From the IMG/VR virus record IMGVR_UViG_3300019776_000257, positions 1 through 34,889 of that record: a DNA stretch of 34,889 nt, one strand, 5' to 3'. Positions 27,686-34,889 of this stretch are shown piece after piece. How positions within the stretch are numbered: the stretch's first letter is position 1; every line of letters starts with the position of its first letter. The position numbers were made by a program, and so were the translations under genes. This stretch comes from a virus. Under the pieces are notes generated by a model. The model worked only from the letters and a program-made list of their open reading frames with translations, did no database searches and was not told the DNA's origin.

Positions 27686-28168
27686 ATGAATAGAGTAAGA
27701 AAATACATTAAAGAGAGTTTAGCTGGTGCAGGTGCTTCTATGGATGGCATGTCTGCTCCTTTTTCTGCTATGGGCCAAGAGATTGATTCTAGAAGAAAGC
27801 AAAAACCTATACCACTAGGCAAGACAATGGGATCATATGTTGATGAAGAAAACACAGCAGGTTCAGGAGCAGTTGCCGCACTTGGTGTTGGACCACAAGG
27901 TGAACCAGGTCGTTCGGCAGAGTTGATGCCGATGGTTCGTCGTGGAAAAAAGTTTATGGGTGTTGAACCATATATTGTTCCATCAAGAGTGTTCAACCAA
28001 ATCAGAGAAGCAAAGAGAAAAGGCAAGCACTGGCGCAAGTTTTTAGACGAAGATGATACATTCCATCACATTCGCATGGAAGCTAAGAAGAACAAAAAAG
28101 GTGCTATTATAATAGAAGATGAAAACACTGGCGCATTGATATTTGCCAGATACGGAAAGGAAGTATAA
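27686..28168 (+). CDS. Small protein with capsid-targeting-like N-terminus
   Basis: A 160-residue protein that begins MNRVRKYIKE, with Ile8-x-Glu10 matching the internal-protein pattern. A Gly/Ala/Met-rich stretch follows, then a collagen-like GVGPQGEPG, and a basic C-terminal half (REAKRKGKHWRKFLDE; EAKKNKKGAII). No family recognised. It is predicted to be packaged. The next gene starts in its stop (TAATG). Confidence 0.6.
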   Translation: MNRVRKYIKESLAGAGASMDGMSAPFSAMGQEIDSRRKQKPIPLGKTMGSYVDEENTAGSGAVAALGVGPQGEPGRSAELMPMVRRGKKFMGVEPYIVPSRVFNQIREAKRKGKHWRKFLDEDDTFHHIRMEAKKNKKGAIIIEDENTGALIFARYGKEV

Positions 28169-28689
28169 TGTCAAATTGGCCATTACAACGCGATTGCGAT
28201 TCATTCTATGGTAATCCACGCGGTAAGAACGTAACACAACCATCAGCGAAGTGGGAAGCAGCATATCTTGTTCCGTTTAAACCACCATTTCGTATTACAT
28301 ATGCTGGCAAGCCAGTATCGCAGTTCAAGGTAAACAAGAATTGCCTCGAAGGTTTTCAGGAAGCATTTAACAATCTTCTCAAAGCAGCAGGCGGAAAACA
28401 AAAGACGCTAGATCATTGGGGCGTGTCTATATTTGCAGGTTGCTATAACTATCGCTTGATGCGCGGTGGCAACAGTCTATCAATGCACTCATGGGGTTGT
28501 GCTATTGACTTAGATCCAGCAAACAATTCACTCAGCGATAACACACCACGCTTCGCGCAGTTTCCAGAGGTTCTAGACGCATGGGCACAGACTGGTGCTA
28601 TATGGGGTGGTGACTGGAACGGCAATAAGAATACGCTAGACGAACGCCGCTGTGACGGTATGCATTGGCAGTTTGCGAGATTGAGATGA
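28168..28689 (+). CDS. Endolysin, M15 family D,D/L,D-carboxypeptidase
   Basis: A 173-residue protein with the zinc site of M15 peptidases: SMHSWGCAIDLDP (His107 and Asp114) and DGMHWQF (His166), with a nearby acid. The family cuts peptide bonds in peptidoglycan, and phage members of this size act as endolysins. No signal peptide is visible, so a holin is needed to release it, and the two genes following encode membrane proteins of that type. AAAGGAAG precedes the ATG. Confidence 0.9.
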   Translation: MSNWPLQRDCDSFYGNPRGKNVTQPSAKWEAAYLVPFKPPFRITYAGKPVSQFKVNKNCLEGFQEAFNNLLKAAGGKQKTLDHWGVSIFAGCYNYRLMRGGNSLSMHSWGCAIDLDPANNSLSDNTPRFAQFPEVLDAWAQTGAIWGGDWNGNKNTLDERRCDGMHWQFARLR

Positions 28690-28973
28690 GAGAAGAAAGC
28701 TGGTTAAAACAATATTGGAGACCCGCTATTGCTTGGCAGTATTTTGCTGTCTGTGTGTTTGACTTTATTATTTTTCCAGCAGCGTATATGTATTTTTCAA
28801 GAGAACCATGGGATCCTATCACGCTGAAAGAAGGTGGCTTTTATCATTTGGCTATGGCAGCAATCATTGGTGTAGCCGCGTGGACGCGCGGACAAGAAAA
28901 GATTACAAAGTTATTAGAAGGCGGTGAAGAAATACAAAAGACTACAACAAGTCAAACGCCTAAAGGAAAATGA
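28686..28973 (+). CDS. Holin-like membrane protein
   Basis: A 95-residue protein with two hydrophobic segments, roughly 15-38 and 52-65, after the motif RPAIAWQYFAVCVFDF, typical of a phage holin group with the RP..AW pattern. The C-terminus is polar and basic. It starts within the stop of the endolysin gene (ATGA). ATG 28686 is preferred over the upstream frame start because of this coupling. Expected role: timed permeabilisation of the inner membrane for lysis. Confidence 0.8.
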   Translation: MREESWLKQYWRPAIAWQYFAVCVFDFIIFPAAYMYFSREPWDPITLKEGGFYHLAMAAIIGVAAWTRGQEKITKLLEGGEEIQKTTTSQTPKGK

Positions 28974-28981
28974 GGTAAACT

Positions 28982-29542
28982 ATGTTAGCATTATTATCAC
29001 CCTTTTTTGGCATTATAGGTAGTTTACTACCATCAATCGTGAGAATATTTGAGCGCAAGCAGGAGATACAATATGAAATACAACTTACACAAATCAAGTT
29101 GGCCGCTGCCGAAAAGCAGGCCGATCTCCAATTTGATATTGAGATGGTTAAAGCTGACGCTAACCTACGACAATCTGCTCTTGATCATGATAAGTCTATT
29201 GATGGTGGAAAGTTTATTAACGCACTACGCGCTTCTATACGTCCTGTTATAACATATTCATTCTTCTTCCTATTTGTTGCAGTCAAGTTGGCTGCTGCTT
29301 ATGTGATGCTATCAACTGGACAGTCTGTACCTGAAATGCTTAATGCGGTATGGGATGTAGAAACGATGTCGCTGTTCTCTACTATCATTGCATTCTGGTT
29401 TGGTAGTCGTGTAATGGAAAAGCAAGAAAAGCAAGCTGCTGTCGTGGCCGCAACACAGCCGCAACTTAACGTAACTGTGTCTAATAAAGTCTCTGAGAAA
29501 AAAGTAACAAAGCCGCCAGTAGGAATGGGCAGAGATAAATAA
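28982..29542 (+). CDS. Holin-like protein of the 3TM type
   Basis: A 186-residue protein with an N-terminal hydrophobic segment (1-22), a long charged helix (25-75), then two membrane segments around ITYSFFFLFVAVKLAAAYVM and MSLFSTIIAFWFGSRVM. The RP.I and WFGSR motifs recall the 3TM holins described for gene transfer agents and related phages of alphaproteobacteria. Following a holin-like gene, it may be a second holin or an accessory lysis regulator. GAGGT precedes the ATG. Confidence 0.75.
   Translation: MLALLSPFFGIIGSLLPSIVRIFERKQEIQYEIQLTQIKLAAAEKQADLQFDIEMVKADANLRQSALDHDKSIDGGKFINALRASIRPVITYSFFFLFVAVKLAAAYVMLSTGQSVPEMLNAVWDVETMSLFSTIIAFWFGSRVMEKQEKQAAVVAATQPQLNVTVSNKVSEKKVTKPPVGMGRDK
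29535..29541 (+). promoter_or_regulatory. Late-promoter-like ATAAATA
   Basis: Overlaps the end of the 3TM holin gene, 25 bases before the GTG at 29566. Confidence 0.4.
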
Positions 29543-29565
29543 AACAGTAATAGGAGTGAATTGAA

Positions 29566-30039
29566 GTGTCTGACCAAGAAATTAAAGTTGATATTGAGCT
29601 TTTGAAAAAAGATGTAGTCACAATGTCGGCTTTGTTAGAAAAGTTTGACACAACTATCGACAAGATGCAAGAGATTGCTTCAAATCTTTCTAGAATGATA
29701 TCTTTGCAAGAACAAAGACTTGAAAATCAAGAAAAAGTAACAGCAGAGGTACAGAGCGTTCTGGAAATGAGAAGAATAGAACACAATAACAACATCAAAG
29801 AAGTATACAACCGTATCAATACGGTAAACAAAGAACTAACAGACAAGATTGAAGATACTGAAAGAGCAATCTTGTCTGAACTTCACAAGCTTAGAGAAGA
29901 CATTCAAAATGAAGATCGCGGAATATCTTCCAGAATCGGTCAGATTGAAACCTGGAAATATGGAGTTGCGGCAATCATAGGTTTCTTGGTATTCCTGATA
30001 GCCAACAACGCAATCAACATCAGCAAACTCTTCGATTGA
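29566..30039 (+). CDS. Coiled-coil membrane-anchored protein
   Basis: A 157-residue protein from a GTG start with TAGGAG upstream. Residues 1-120 are heptad-rich helix; residues 130-150 form one membrane segment (YGVAAIIGFLVFLIANNA) near the C-terminus. This topology would place the coiled coil on the cytoplasmic side. The position behind the lysis genes suggests a role in lysis timing or the envelope, but no family is recognised. It ends just as the primase promoter begins. Confidence 0.75.
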   Translation: MSDQEIKVDIELLKKDVVTMSALLEKFDTTIDKMQEIASNLSRMISLQEQRLENQEKVTAEVQSVLEMRRIEHNNNIKEVYNRINTVNKELTDKIEDTERAILSELHKLREDIQNEDRGISSRIGQIETWKYGVAAIIGFLVFLIANNAINISKLFD

Positions 30040-30063
30040 CTTTCTAACACAATCTGTTATAAT
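30036..30063 (+). promoter_or_regulatory. Sigma70-type promoter of the primase operon
   Basis: TTGACT (30036-30041), 16 bases, TATAAT (30058-30063). It begins within the end of the preceding gene. The start site falls near 30070. Confidence 0.85.
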
Positions 30064-30090
30064 GCCATCTAAGTAACACTAGGTGGCATT
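30061..30090 (+). promoter_or_regulatory. Hairpin covering the primase ribosome site
   Basis: AATGCCATC (30061-30069) pairs with GGTGGCATT (30082-30090), 9 bp with one G-U, loop of 12. It holds the Shine-Dalgarno AGGTGG and abuts the ATG. The local promoter starts the mRNA at about the loop, so only read-through transcripts carry the 5' arm. Confidence 0.7.
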
Positions 30091-31116
30091 ATGTCTTTAT
30101 ACATTGACAAGAAGTTCGTTTCCTTAGTATCTCCCAAACTGGAACGTTTCAAACAAAAGTCTGAGTACCTGTGGAATTTTAGGTGCCCAATCTGTGGAGA
30201 TTCCCATAAGAACAAGTTGAAGACGCGCGGCTATTTCTATCGCCGCAAGTCTGACCTATTCTTTCAGTGCCATAACTGCGGTACTTCGCTGTCTATTGGA
30301 AACTTTCTCAAGACGATTGACCGTTCACTGTATCGTGAGTATCAGCTTGAACGATACAAGGACGAGAGTGCAGGCAATACTGCGAAGCCTGATTTCTCAT
30401 GGGCAAAGACAAAACCCGTCTTTGCATCGAAAACTGACACACAAGAGTCGAAAATCAATCTACCTACAATCGACTTGTTGAAGGAAGATCATGCCGCAAA
30501 GCAGTATCTATTGAAGCGCAAGATTCCGCGCGAACACTTGAAGCATATCTATTATGCCGAGAACTTCAAGGCTTTCGTGCTTGAAATGCTTCCTGATTAT
30601 GAGAAGACTTTATATGATGAACAGCGCATTGTGTTTCCATTCTACGGCCAGGACAAGAAGCTGCTCGGCTTTCAAGGTCGCGCTTTAACTGATTCCAAAG
30701 TCAAGTACATCACAATCAAAATGGATGATGACTTTACTAAAATCTATGGACTAGATAGAGTTGACTTCGCAAAGCGTATCTATGTGGTAGAGGGCCCGAT
30801 TGATAGCCTATTCTTGCAGAATTCACTTGCAACTATGGACGCTTCGCTGTATAATATTACTCTTTTACTTGGCAACTATGACTATGTGTTCATTCACGAC
30901 AATGAACCACGCAATGCTGCAATCACAAAGCAGATGGCGAAGACAATTAGTCACGGTAAAAATATTTTTATTTGGCCACAAAATATAGTAGCAAAAGACA
31001 TAAACGACTGGATCCTGACAGGAACGACTCCTTCTGAGGCTCAGAGTATTATAGATAGACATACGTTCAATGATTTGAGAGCAAAGTTGGAGTTTGAAAG
31101 ATGGCGAAAGGCGTGA
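30091..31116 (+). CDS. DNA primase, T4 gp61 type
   Basis: A 341-residue protein with an N-terminal zinc site Cys32-x2-Cys35 ... Cys60-x2-Cys63 (FRCPICGDSH and FQCHNCG) and a TOPRIM domain: IYVVEGPIDS with Glu234, then FIHDNEP with Asp270. This matches T4 gp61, which makes short RNA primers together with the replicative helicase. The length agrees with the family (T4 342). It is the first gene of a nucleotide-metabolism operon under a strong early-type promoter; the ribosome site can be hidden by a hairpin. Its end overlaps the next gene by 16 bases. Confidence 0.95.
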   Translation: MSLYIDKKFVSLVSPKLERFKQKSEYLWNFRCPICGDSHKNKLKTRGYFYRRKSDLFFQCHNCGTSLSIGNFLKTIDRSLYREYQLERYKDESAGNTAKPDFSWAKTKPVFASKTDTQESKINLPTIDLLKEDHAAKQYLLKRKIPREHLKHIYYAENFKAFVLEMLPDYEKTLYDEQRIVFPFYGQDKKLLGFQGRALTDSKVKYITIKMDDDFTKIYGLDRVDFAKRIYVVEGPIDSLFLQNSLATMDASLYNITLLLGNYDYVFIHDNEPRNAAITKQMAKTISHGKNIFIWPQNIVAKDINDWILTGTTPSEAQSIIDRHTFNDLRAKLEFERWRKA

Positions 31117-31364
31117 GACATTTTCGTAAGAGACCTGTGACTATAGAAGCAATGCAGATTACCGATGCTACTTCAGTTTTAGACATAGAAGAGTGGATCA
31201 ACAGCCCAACTGTTGGTTTCAATACTAATCCACCTACAATCTGGATAGATACACTAGAAGGTCGTATGGAAGGTCGCGCGGGTGACTGGATCATCAAGGG
31301 TGTGAACGGTGAGTTCTATCCTTGCAAGAATGAAATCTTTATCAAGACATATCAGGAAGTATAA
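31101..31364 (+). CDS. PGDYG-family small protein
   Basis: An 87-residue protein showing the pattern of a widespread phage family: RKRPVTIEAMQ at the start, TLEGRMEGRAGDWIIKGVNGEFYPCKNEIFIKTY at the end, with GDWII in the position of the PGDYG motif. The function is unknown. It starts inside the primase gene with TTGGAG upstream and is followed 2 bases later by ThyX, so it belongs to the same operon. Confidence 0.88.
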   Translation: MAKGVRHFRKRPVTIEAMQITDATSVLDIEEWINSPTVGFNTNPPTIWIDTLEGRMEGRAGDWIIKGVNGEFYPCKNEIFIKTYQEV

Positions 31365-31365
31365 T

Positions 31366-32061
31366 ATGAACAATGTGACTTTGATCGGTGTTACGCAGCC
31401 GACTATTTTCTTGGCTAATATGGATAATCTGCCTGAGAAGGCAAAAGACATTCCAAACATGACCGCAGAACAGTTGATTGCTTACTGTGCCCGCGTGTCT
31501 AATCCTGCTAATCAGGACAACCCAGATAGCGAAAGACTTCTCAAGTATCTTGTGAAGAACAAGCACTGGTCGCCTTTTGAAATGGTGCATATCATCATGG
31601 AAATCCAGACTACGCGCGATATCGGTCGTCAGATACTTCGTCATCGCTCGTTCTCATTCCAAGAGTTCTCACAGCGTTATGCAGCAGTTGCAGAAATGAG
31701 TGAACCACGCGAAACGCGATTGCAAGATCAGAAGAACCGTCAGAACAGCATTGAGACGGATAATGAGAAACTTACTGAAGTTTGGGAAGCATATCAGAGA
31801 AATGTTATTCGTTATGCTAAAACTACATATGACTGGGCAATCAAGAACGGCGTAGCCAAAGAACAGGCCCGCGTTATTCTTCCCGAAGGTCTTACTATGA
31901 GCCGAATGTATATGTCAGGATCCCTTCGTTCCTGGATCCATTATTGCGAACTACGCATGGGTAATGGCACCCAGAAAGAACACCGTGAAATCGCTATTCA
32001 GTGTTGGAACATCATCACTGAGCAATTCCCCTCTCTCAAGAATGTATTGAACAATGACTGA
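31366..32061 (+). CDS. thyX: Flavin-dependent thymidylate synthase ThyX
   Basis: A 231-residue protein with the ThyX motif RHRSFSFQEFSQR at 92-104 (RHRxxSxxxxSxR). It uses FAD and NADPH to methylate dUMP to dTMP with methylene-tetrahydrofolate. Length and the second half (EQARVILPEGLTM, SLRSWIHYCELRM) fit the family. I chose ATG 31366 because AGGAAG lies upstream and the PGDYG gene ends at 31364; an earlier in-frame ATG at 31309 lies inside that gene. It supplies dTTP alongside the reductase downstream. Confidence 0.97.
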   Translation: MNNVTLIGVTQPTIFLANMDNLPEKAKDIPNMTAEQLIAYCARVSNPANQDNPDSERLLKYLVKNKHWSPFEMVHIIMEIQTTRDIGRQILRHRSFSFQEFSQRYAAVAEMSEPRETRLQDQKNRQNSIETDNEKLTEVWEAYQRNVIRYAKTTYDWAIKNGVAKEQARVILPEGLTMSRMYMSGSLRSWIHYCELRMGNGTQKEHREIAIQCWNIITEQFPSLKNVLNND

Positions 32062-32215
32062 TAAAGATAAAGAATTGATGGTAAAACTTGCCAGTGCGAA
32101 TCCAAACGCGATTGCATCGGATCTTTGTTCGGTACAACCGATATCATCTAATACAATATCAGAACTAATCAAAGAAACGAAGAAGAATCGTATCTTCGGA
32201 CAAAACAACCAATAA
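32054..32215 (+). CDS. Small protein of unknown function
   Basis: A 53-residue helical protein (starting MTDKDKELMVKLASANP) that overlaps the end of thyX by 8 bases. It has no membrane segment. The repeated helix-turn pattern could be a small DNA-binding or regulatory fold, but nothing decisive is seen. The overlap and position between thyX and the reductase gene indicate co-transcription. Confidence 0.6.
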   Translation: MTDKDKELMVKLASANPNAIASDLCSVQPISSNTISELIKETKKNRIFGQNNQ

Positions 32216-32237
32216 AAAAATTCAGGAGTACTATCGT

Positions 32238-34178
32238 ATGTCAGGCAGTAATATGTTACCGTCTCTCTATCAAGAATTCATTCACAAGAGCCGCTATGCT
32301 CGTTGGCTTTGGGATGAGAACCGTAGAGAAAATTGGGATGAAACTGTGTCCCGTTATTTCAACTTCTTTGATGAACATATCAAGGACGTTACTGGTTACA
32401 GTGTAAGCGCAGAAGAACGCAAAGAACTGGAACAGGCCGTTCTCAATCTTGAAATCATGCCATCTATGCGTTGCTTGATGACTGCTGGTGAAGCTCTCAA
32501 ACGTGAGAATGTTGCTGGGTATAACTGCTCTTATGTTGCTGTAGATAACCCTCGCTCGTTTGATGAGATTCTTTACATTCTCATGAACGGCACTGGTGTT
32601 GGTTTCTCTGTTGAGTCAAAGTATGTCGATCAACTGCCTATCGTACCTGACGCTTTCTTTGACACAGAAACAAATATTGTAGTCGCAGACTCAAAGCTGG
32701 GTTGGGCAAAATCTCTCAAGGAACTCATTCATCTTCTCTACGCCGGTCAAGTTCCGCGTTGGGATCTTTCTAAGGTTCGTCCTGCTGGCGCGCCTCTTAA
32801 GACATTTGGTGGTCGTGCATCTGGCCCAGCACCACTAGAAGAATTGTTCAAGTTTACTGTTGCAACATTCAAGAAGGCTGCTGGTCGTCGCCTGACAACT
32901 CTGGAGGCACATGACATTGTTTGTAAGATTGCTGAGATTGTCGTTGTCGGCGGTGTTCGACGCTCTGCGCTTATTTCTCTTTCTGATCTTAGCGATGATA
33001 GAATGCGCGTTGCCAAGTCTGGCGACTGGTGGAAAGAGAATGTTCAACGCGCTCTTGCTAACAACTCATTCGTTGCAAAGGAAAAGCCTGATGTTGGTAT
33101 CTTCATGCGTGAGTGGCTTTCGCTCTATGAGTCGCGCTCTGGTGAACGCGGTATCTTCTCCCGTCAAGCGTCTAAGAAGCAAGCAGAGAAGTTCGGCCGC
33201 CGTGATTCAAATCACGATTTCGGCACCAACCCATGTTCGGAGATTATTCTACGTTCCAGAGAGTTCTGTAATCTCACAGAGGTTGTTGTTCGCGGACATG
33301 ATACTCCCGAAAGCCTCAAACGAAAGGTCCGTCTCGCGACCATACTTGGTACATTTCAATCAACGCTCATCAACTTCAAGTACCTGAGTAAGAAGTGGCA
33401 AGAGAACTGTGCTGAAGAGCGTTTGCTTGGCGTGTCTTTGACTGGTATCATGGACAATGAGTATACGAATGGTACAGTTAAGGATTCGTATCTTGATAAG
33501 TATTCGTTGAGTGGTTTATTGGAGGATCTCCGTGAAGAAGCTGTTGAAACTAACGGTATTTGGGCTGCCAAGCTTGGCATTCCTGTCTCTGCTGCTATCA
33601 CCTGTGTTAAGCCTTCTGGTACTGTTTCTCAACTTGTGGACTCCGCCTCTGGTATTCATGCCCGTCACAGTCCTTATTATATTCGTACTGTTCGTGCTGA
33701 TAAGAAAGACCCTCTCGCTATTATGATGAAAGACATGGGTTTCCCTGTCGAGGATGATATCACAAAGCCTCAGCATACCTATGTCTTCTCATTCCCGCAG
33801 AAGTCTCCAGATCACGCCGTGTATCGCAAGGACTTGACTGCCATCGAACAACTTGAAATGTGGTTGGTCTATCAGCGTCATTGGGCGGAACATAAGCCAA
33901 GCGTAACGATTTCGGTCAGAGAAGAAGAATGGCCTGCTGTTGGTGCTTGGGTGTATGACCACTTCGATGAACTCAGCGGAATCTCATTTCTTCCACATAG
34001 CGACCATGTTTATAAGCAGGCACCTTATCAAGATTGTTCTAAAGAAGAATACGAGGAACTACTGGCCAAGATGCCCAAGCACATCGATTGGAACGAACTG
34101 TCCAAGTATGAAAAAAGAGATACAACAACCGGAAGTCAAGAACTAGCCTGCTCAGCCGCTGGAGGCTGTGAGATATAA
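32238..34178 (+). CDS. nrdJ: Adenosylcobalamin-dependent class II ribonucleotide reductase
   Basis: A 646-residue, single-chain class II enzyme. Key cysteines can be placed: Cys97 (GYNCSYV) and Cys344 (FCNLTEV) as the redox pair, Cys333 (NPCSEI) as the thiyl-radical cysteine, and Cys638 with Cys644 in the C-terminal tail (ACSAAGGC) as the reductant shuttle. The 11-residue gap between Cys333 and Cys344 equals that between Cys408 and Cys419 in the Lactobacillus enzyme. It reduces ribonucleotides using B12 and needs no oxygen or second subunit. CAGGAG lies ahead of the ATG. With ThyX it supplies dNTPs. The host must supply cobalamin. Confidence 0.95.
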   Translation: MSGSNMLPSLYQEFIHKSRYARWLWDENRRENWDETVSRYFNFFDEHIKDVTGYSVSAEERKELEQAVLNLEIMPSMRCLMTAGEALKRENVAGYNCSYVAVDNPRSFDEILYILMNGTGVGFSVESKYVDQLPIVPDAFFDTETNIVVADSKLGWAKSLKELIHLLYAGQVPRWDLSKVRPAGAPLKTFGGRASGPAPLEELFKFTVATFKKAAGRRLTTLEAHDIVCKIAEIVVVGGVRRSALISLSDLSDDRMRVAKSGDWWKENVQRALANNSFVAKEKPDVGIFMREWLSLYESRSGERGIFSRQASKKQAEKFGRRDSNHDFGTNPCSEIILRSREFCNLTEVVVRGHDTPESLKRKVRLATILGTFQSTLINFKYLSKKWQENCAEERLLGVSLTGIMDNEYTNGTVKDSYLDKYSLSGLLEDLREEAVETNGIWAAKLGIPVSAAITCVKPSGTVSQLVDSASGIHARHSPYYIRTVRADKKDPLAIMMKDMGFPVEDDITKPQHTYVFSFPQKSPDHAVYRKDLTAIEQLEMWLVYQRHWAEHKPSVTISVREEEWPAVGAWVYDHFDELSGISFLPHSDHVYKQAPYQDCSKEEYEELLAKMPKHIDWNELSKYEKRDTTTGSQELACSAAGGCEI

Positions 34179-34708
34179 CACTCGGTATGACCTGAGAACT
34201 TTATCTTAGGTCTATATACATTGGACTTGTATGTCTGTTTATATTCTTGTTCTTTGAGATACGCAGCATACAAGTCCATCGGATCTTCTTGAATGATTTC
34301 GAAATAATAAGGCAGTCGACCTCTATATCTAAGGTGTGCTCCTGTTGTTGTAATGCCAAACTTGAAGAATGATTCCGTTGCGTTATAGATACGAACAACA
34401 TAGAATGATGCTGGAATAGACTTTAGTTCAGGTTTTTCAGTGAATAGTTTTTCGGAATAATATCCTTCTCTATTCGTTTCTTTGGTGTTCTGTAATGCTA
34501 AATCAATCTGTTGCTTCTTGGTCTTTTGAGCGCCAAAAGTAACACACCATTTATCGACGGTGCCTTTAGATACGCCGTAGTATGATGCTATTTCTTTGCG
34601 GGATTTGTTTTGGACTTCATAGAGATCGATAAACTCTTGCTGATCCGGAAGAGGAATCTTCCCATCAGGTTGTCCGAGACGAAGTGGTTGATAAGTATAT
34701 ATAGTCAT
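34136..34708 (-). CDS. HTH plus GIY-YIG-like protein, possible homing endonuclease
   Basis: A 190-residue minus-strand protein. Residues 34-56 are a helix-turn-helix (RKEIASYYGVSKGTVDKW). The C-terminal half has SFYVVRIYNATESFFKFGIT, then an Arg-rich and later Glu-containing segment, and the ending HTECYI. This follows the layout of the GIY-YIG-like MUG113/T5orf172 domains, with the second motif as KFGIT. Such proteins are often selfish endonucleases of phages. ATG 34708 has AAGGAG upstream; the longer form has 19 more residues. Its 3' end overlaps the reductase gene by 43 bases. A CTAAATA box lies on the minus strand upstream. Confidence 0.75.
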   Translation of the reverse strand: MTIYTYQPLRLGQPDGKIPLPDQQEFIDLYEVQNKSRKEIASYYGVSKGTVDKWCVTFGAQKTKKQQIDLALQNTKETNREGYYSEKLFTEKPELKSIPASFYVVRIYNATESFFKFGITTTGAHLRYRGRLPYYFEIIQEDPMDLYAAYLKEQEYKQTYKSNVYRPKIKFSGHTECYISQPPAAEQASS

Positions 34709-34766
34709 AGGCTGATGCTCCTTGAAAGCGTTAGAGTGGTGGGGATTCCAGTCCCGCGACCACACC

Positions 34767-34773
34767 TATTTAG
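34767..34773 (-). promoter_or_regulatory. Late-promoter-like CTAAATA on the minus strand
   Basis: Read on the minus strand, CTAAATAG stands 59 bases before the ATG at 34708. It could drive the HTH/GIY-YIG-like gene late in infection. Confidence 0.4.
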
Positions 34774-34778
34774 TAAAC

Positions 34779-34889
34779 ATGGACTTTGATATGAAGATTT
34801 CTGAAAGAAAATATGAGATAGAGAAACGCCGCAGAGCCGAACGCGAAGTTTTGTTGAAAGAACATAATGAACGCTTTAAGGAAGAAATG
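34779..34889 (+). CDS. Partial gene, charged N-terminus, runs off the window
   Basis: An ATG at 34779 opens a frame to the end of the window (37 codons). The residues are highly charged (MKISERKYEIEKRRRAE and so on) and suggest a coiled coil. No ribosome site is obvious. No function can be assigned. Confidence 0.5.
   Translation, partial: MDFDMKISERKYEIEKRRRAEREVLLKEHNERFKEEM

Noticed and set aside
27660-27690. Minus-strand promoter TTGACA-17-TATTCT
   Set aside because: The -10 is weak and no minus-strand gene follows it; kept only as part of the direct-repeat finding.
34715-34766. tRNA half on the plus strand ending GCGACCA
   Set aside because: A T-arm-like GGGGATTCCAGTCCC is present but no matching 5' acceptor or D-arm exists; the stretch is the leader of the minus-strand gene.
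1-34889. Prophage or integrated element with integrase and att site in the tRNA genes
   Set aside because: No integrase, excisionase or duplicated tRNA 3' end was found in the window; the gene set is that of a lytic phage.

Overview
The window is part of the genome of a large tailed phage that looks like a distant relative of T4. The reasons are a T4 gp61-type primase, ThyX, a B12-dependent ribonucleotide reductase, TATAAATA-type late promoters, several proteins with a T4-like capsid-targeting N-terminus, a dense tRNA cluster and GIY-YIG endonucleases. The host cannot be read from the sequence. The class II reductase, the 3TM holin-like protein and the RlpA/YkuD envelope proteins fit a Gram-negative, possibly alphaproteobacterial, host (inference).

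Region 1 (1-9480) is a tRNA array on the plus strand. I can assign 28 tRNAs with a readable anticodon, covering most amino acids; no clear Arg tRNA lies in this window. Between them sit small genes: two sugar or nuclease genes (a methyltransferase and a GIY-YIG endonuclease), an RlpA-like protein, an RNase H-like protein, an L,D-transpeptidase, a secreted protein and tiny membrane proteins. Strong sigma70-type promoters lie at 1270, 1514, 2692 and 6118, and a strong terminator at 1434. The array also holds tRNA-like RNAs that do not form a normal cloverleaf. Some keep an acceptor stem with a CCA end, and two are enclosed in long inverted repeats.

Region 2 (9497-15500) is an accessory block. 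It has a SLOG-family protein, a glycosyltransferase-like protein, a nucleotide-sugar 4,6-dehydratase, a sugar C-methyltransferase, an O-methyltransferase, a second RlpA-like protein, a Dps-like ferritin and a convergent GlcNAc-type glycosyltransferase. Together they suggest synthesis and transfer of a methylated deoxysugar.

Region 3 (15546-28168) looks like a set of virion or head-interior proteins read from late promoters. Four proteins begin with a ten-residue peptide ending (L/I)-x-E at residues 8-10, as in T4 internal proteins. They include a ligase-like KxDG protein and an ADP-ribosyltransferase-like protein. An 1135-residue protein joins a nucleotidyltransferase, a metallopeptidase and a P-loop kinase, with LNE-type sites at the domain borders, so it may be a processed polyprotein of packaged effectors.

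Region 4 (28168-30039) is a lysis group: M15 endolysin, two holin-like membrane proteins and a coiled-coil membrane protein. Region 5 (30036-34178) is an early replication and nucleotide operon: primase, PGDYG protein, ThyX, a small protein and NrdJ. A promoter embedded in a hairpin that covers the primase ribosome site suggests that translation depends on which promoter made the mRNA. The window ends with a minus-strand HTH/GIY-YIG-like gene and the start of another gene.
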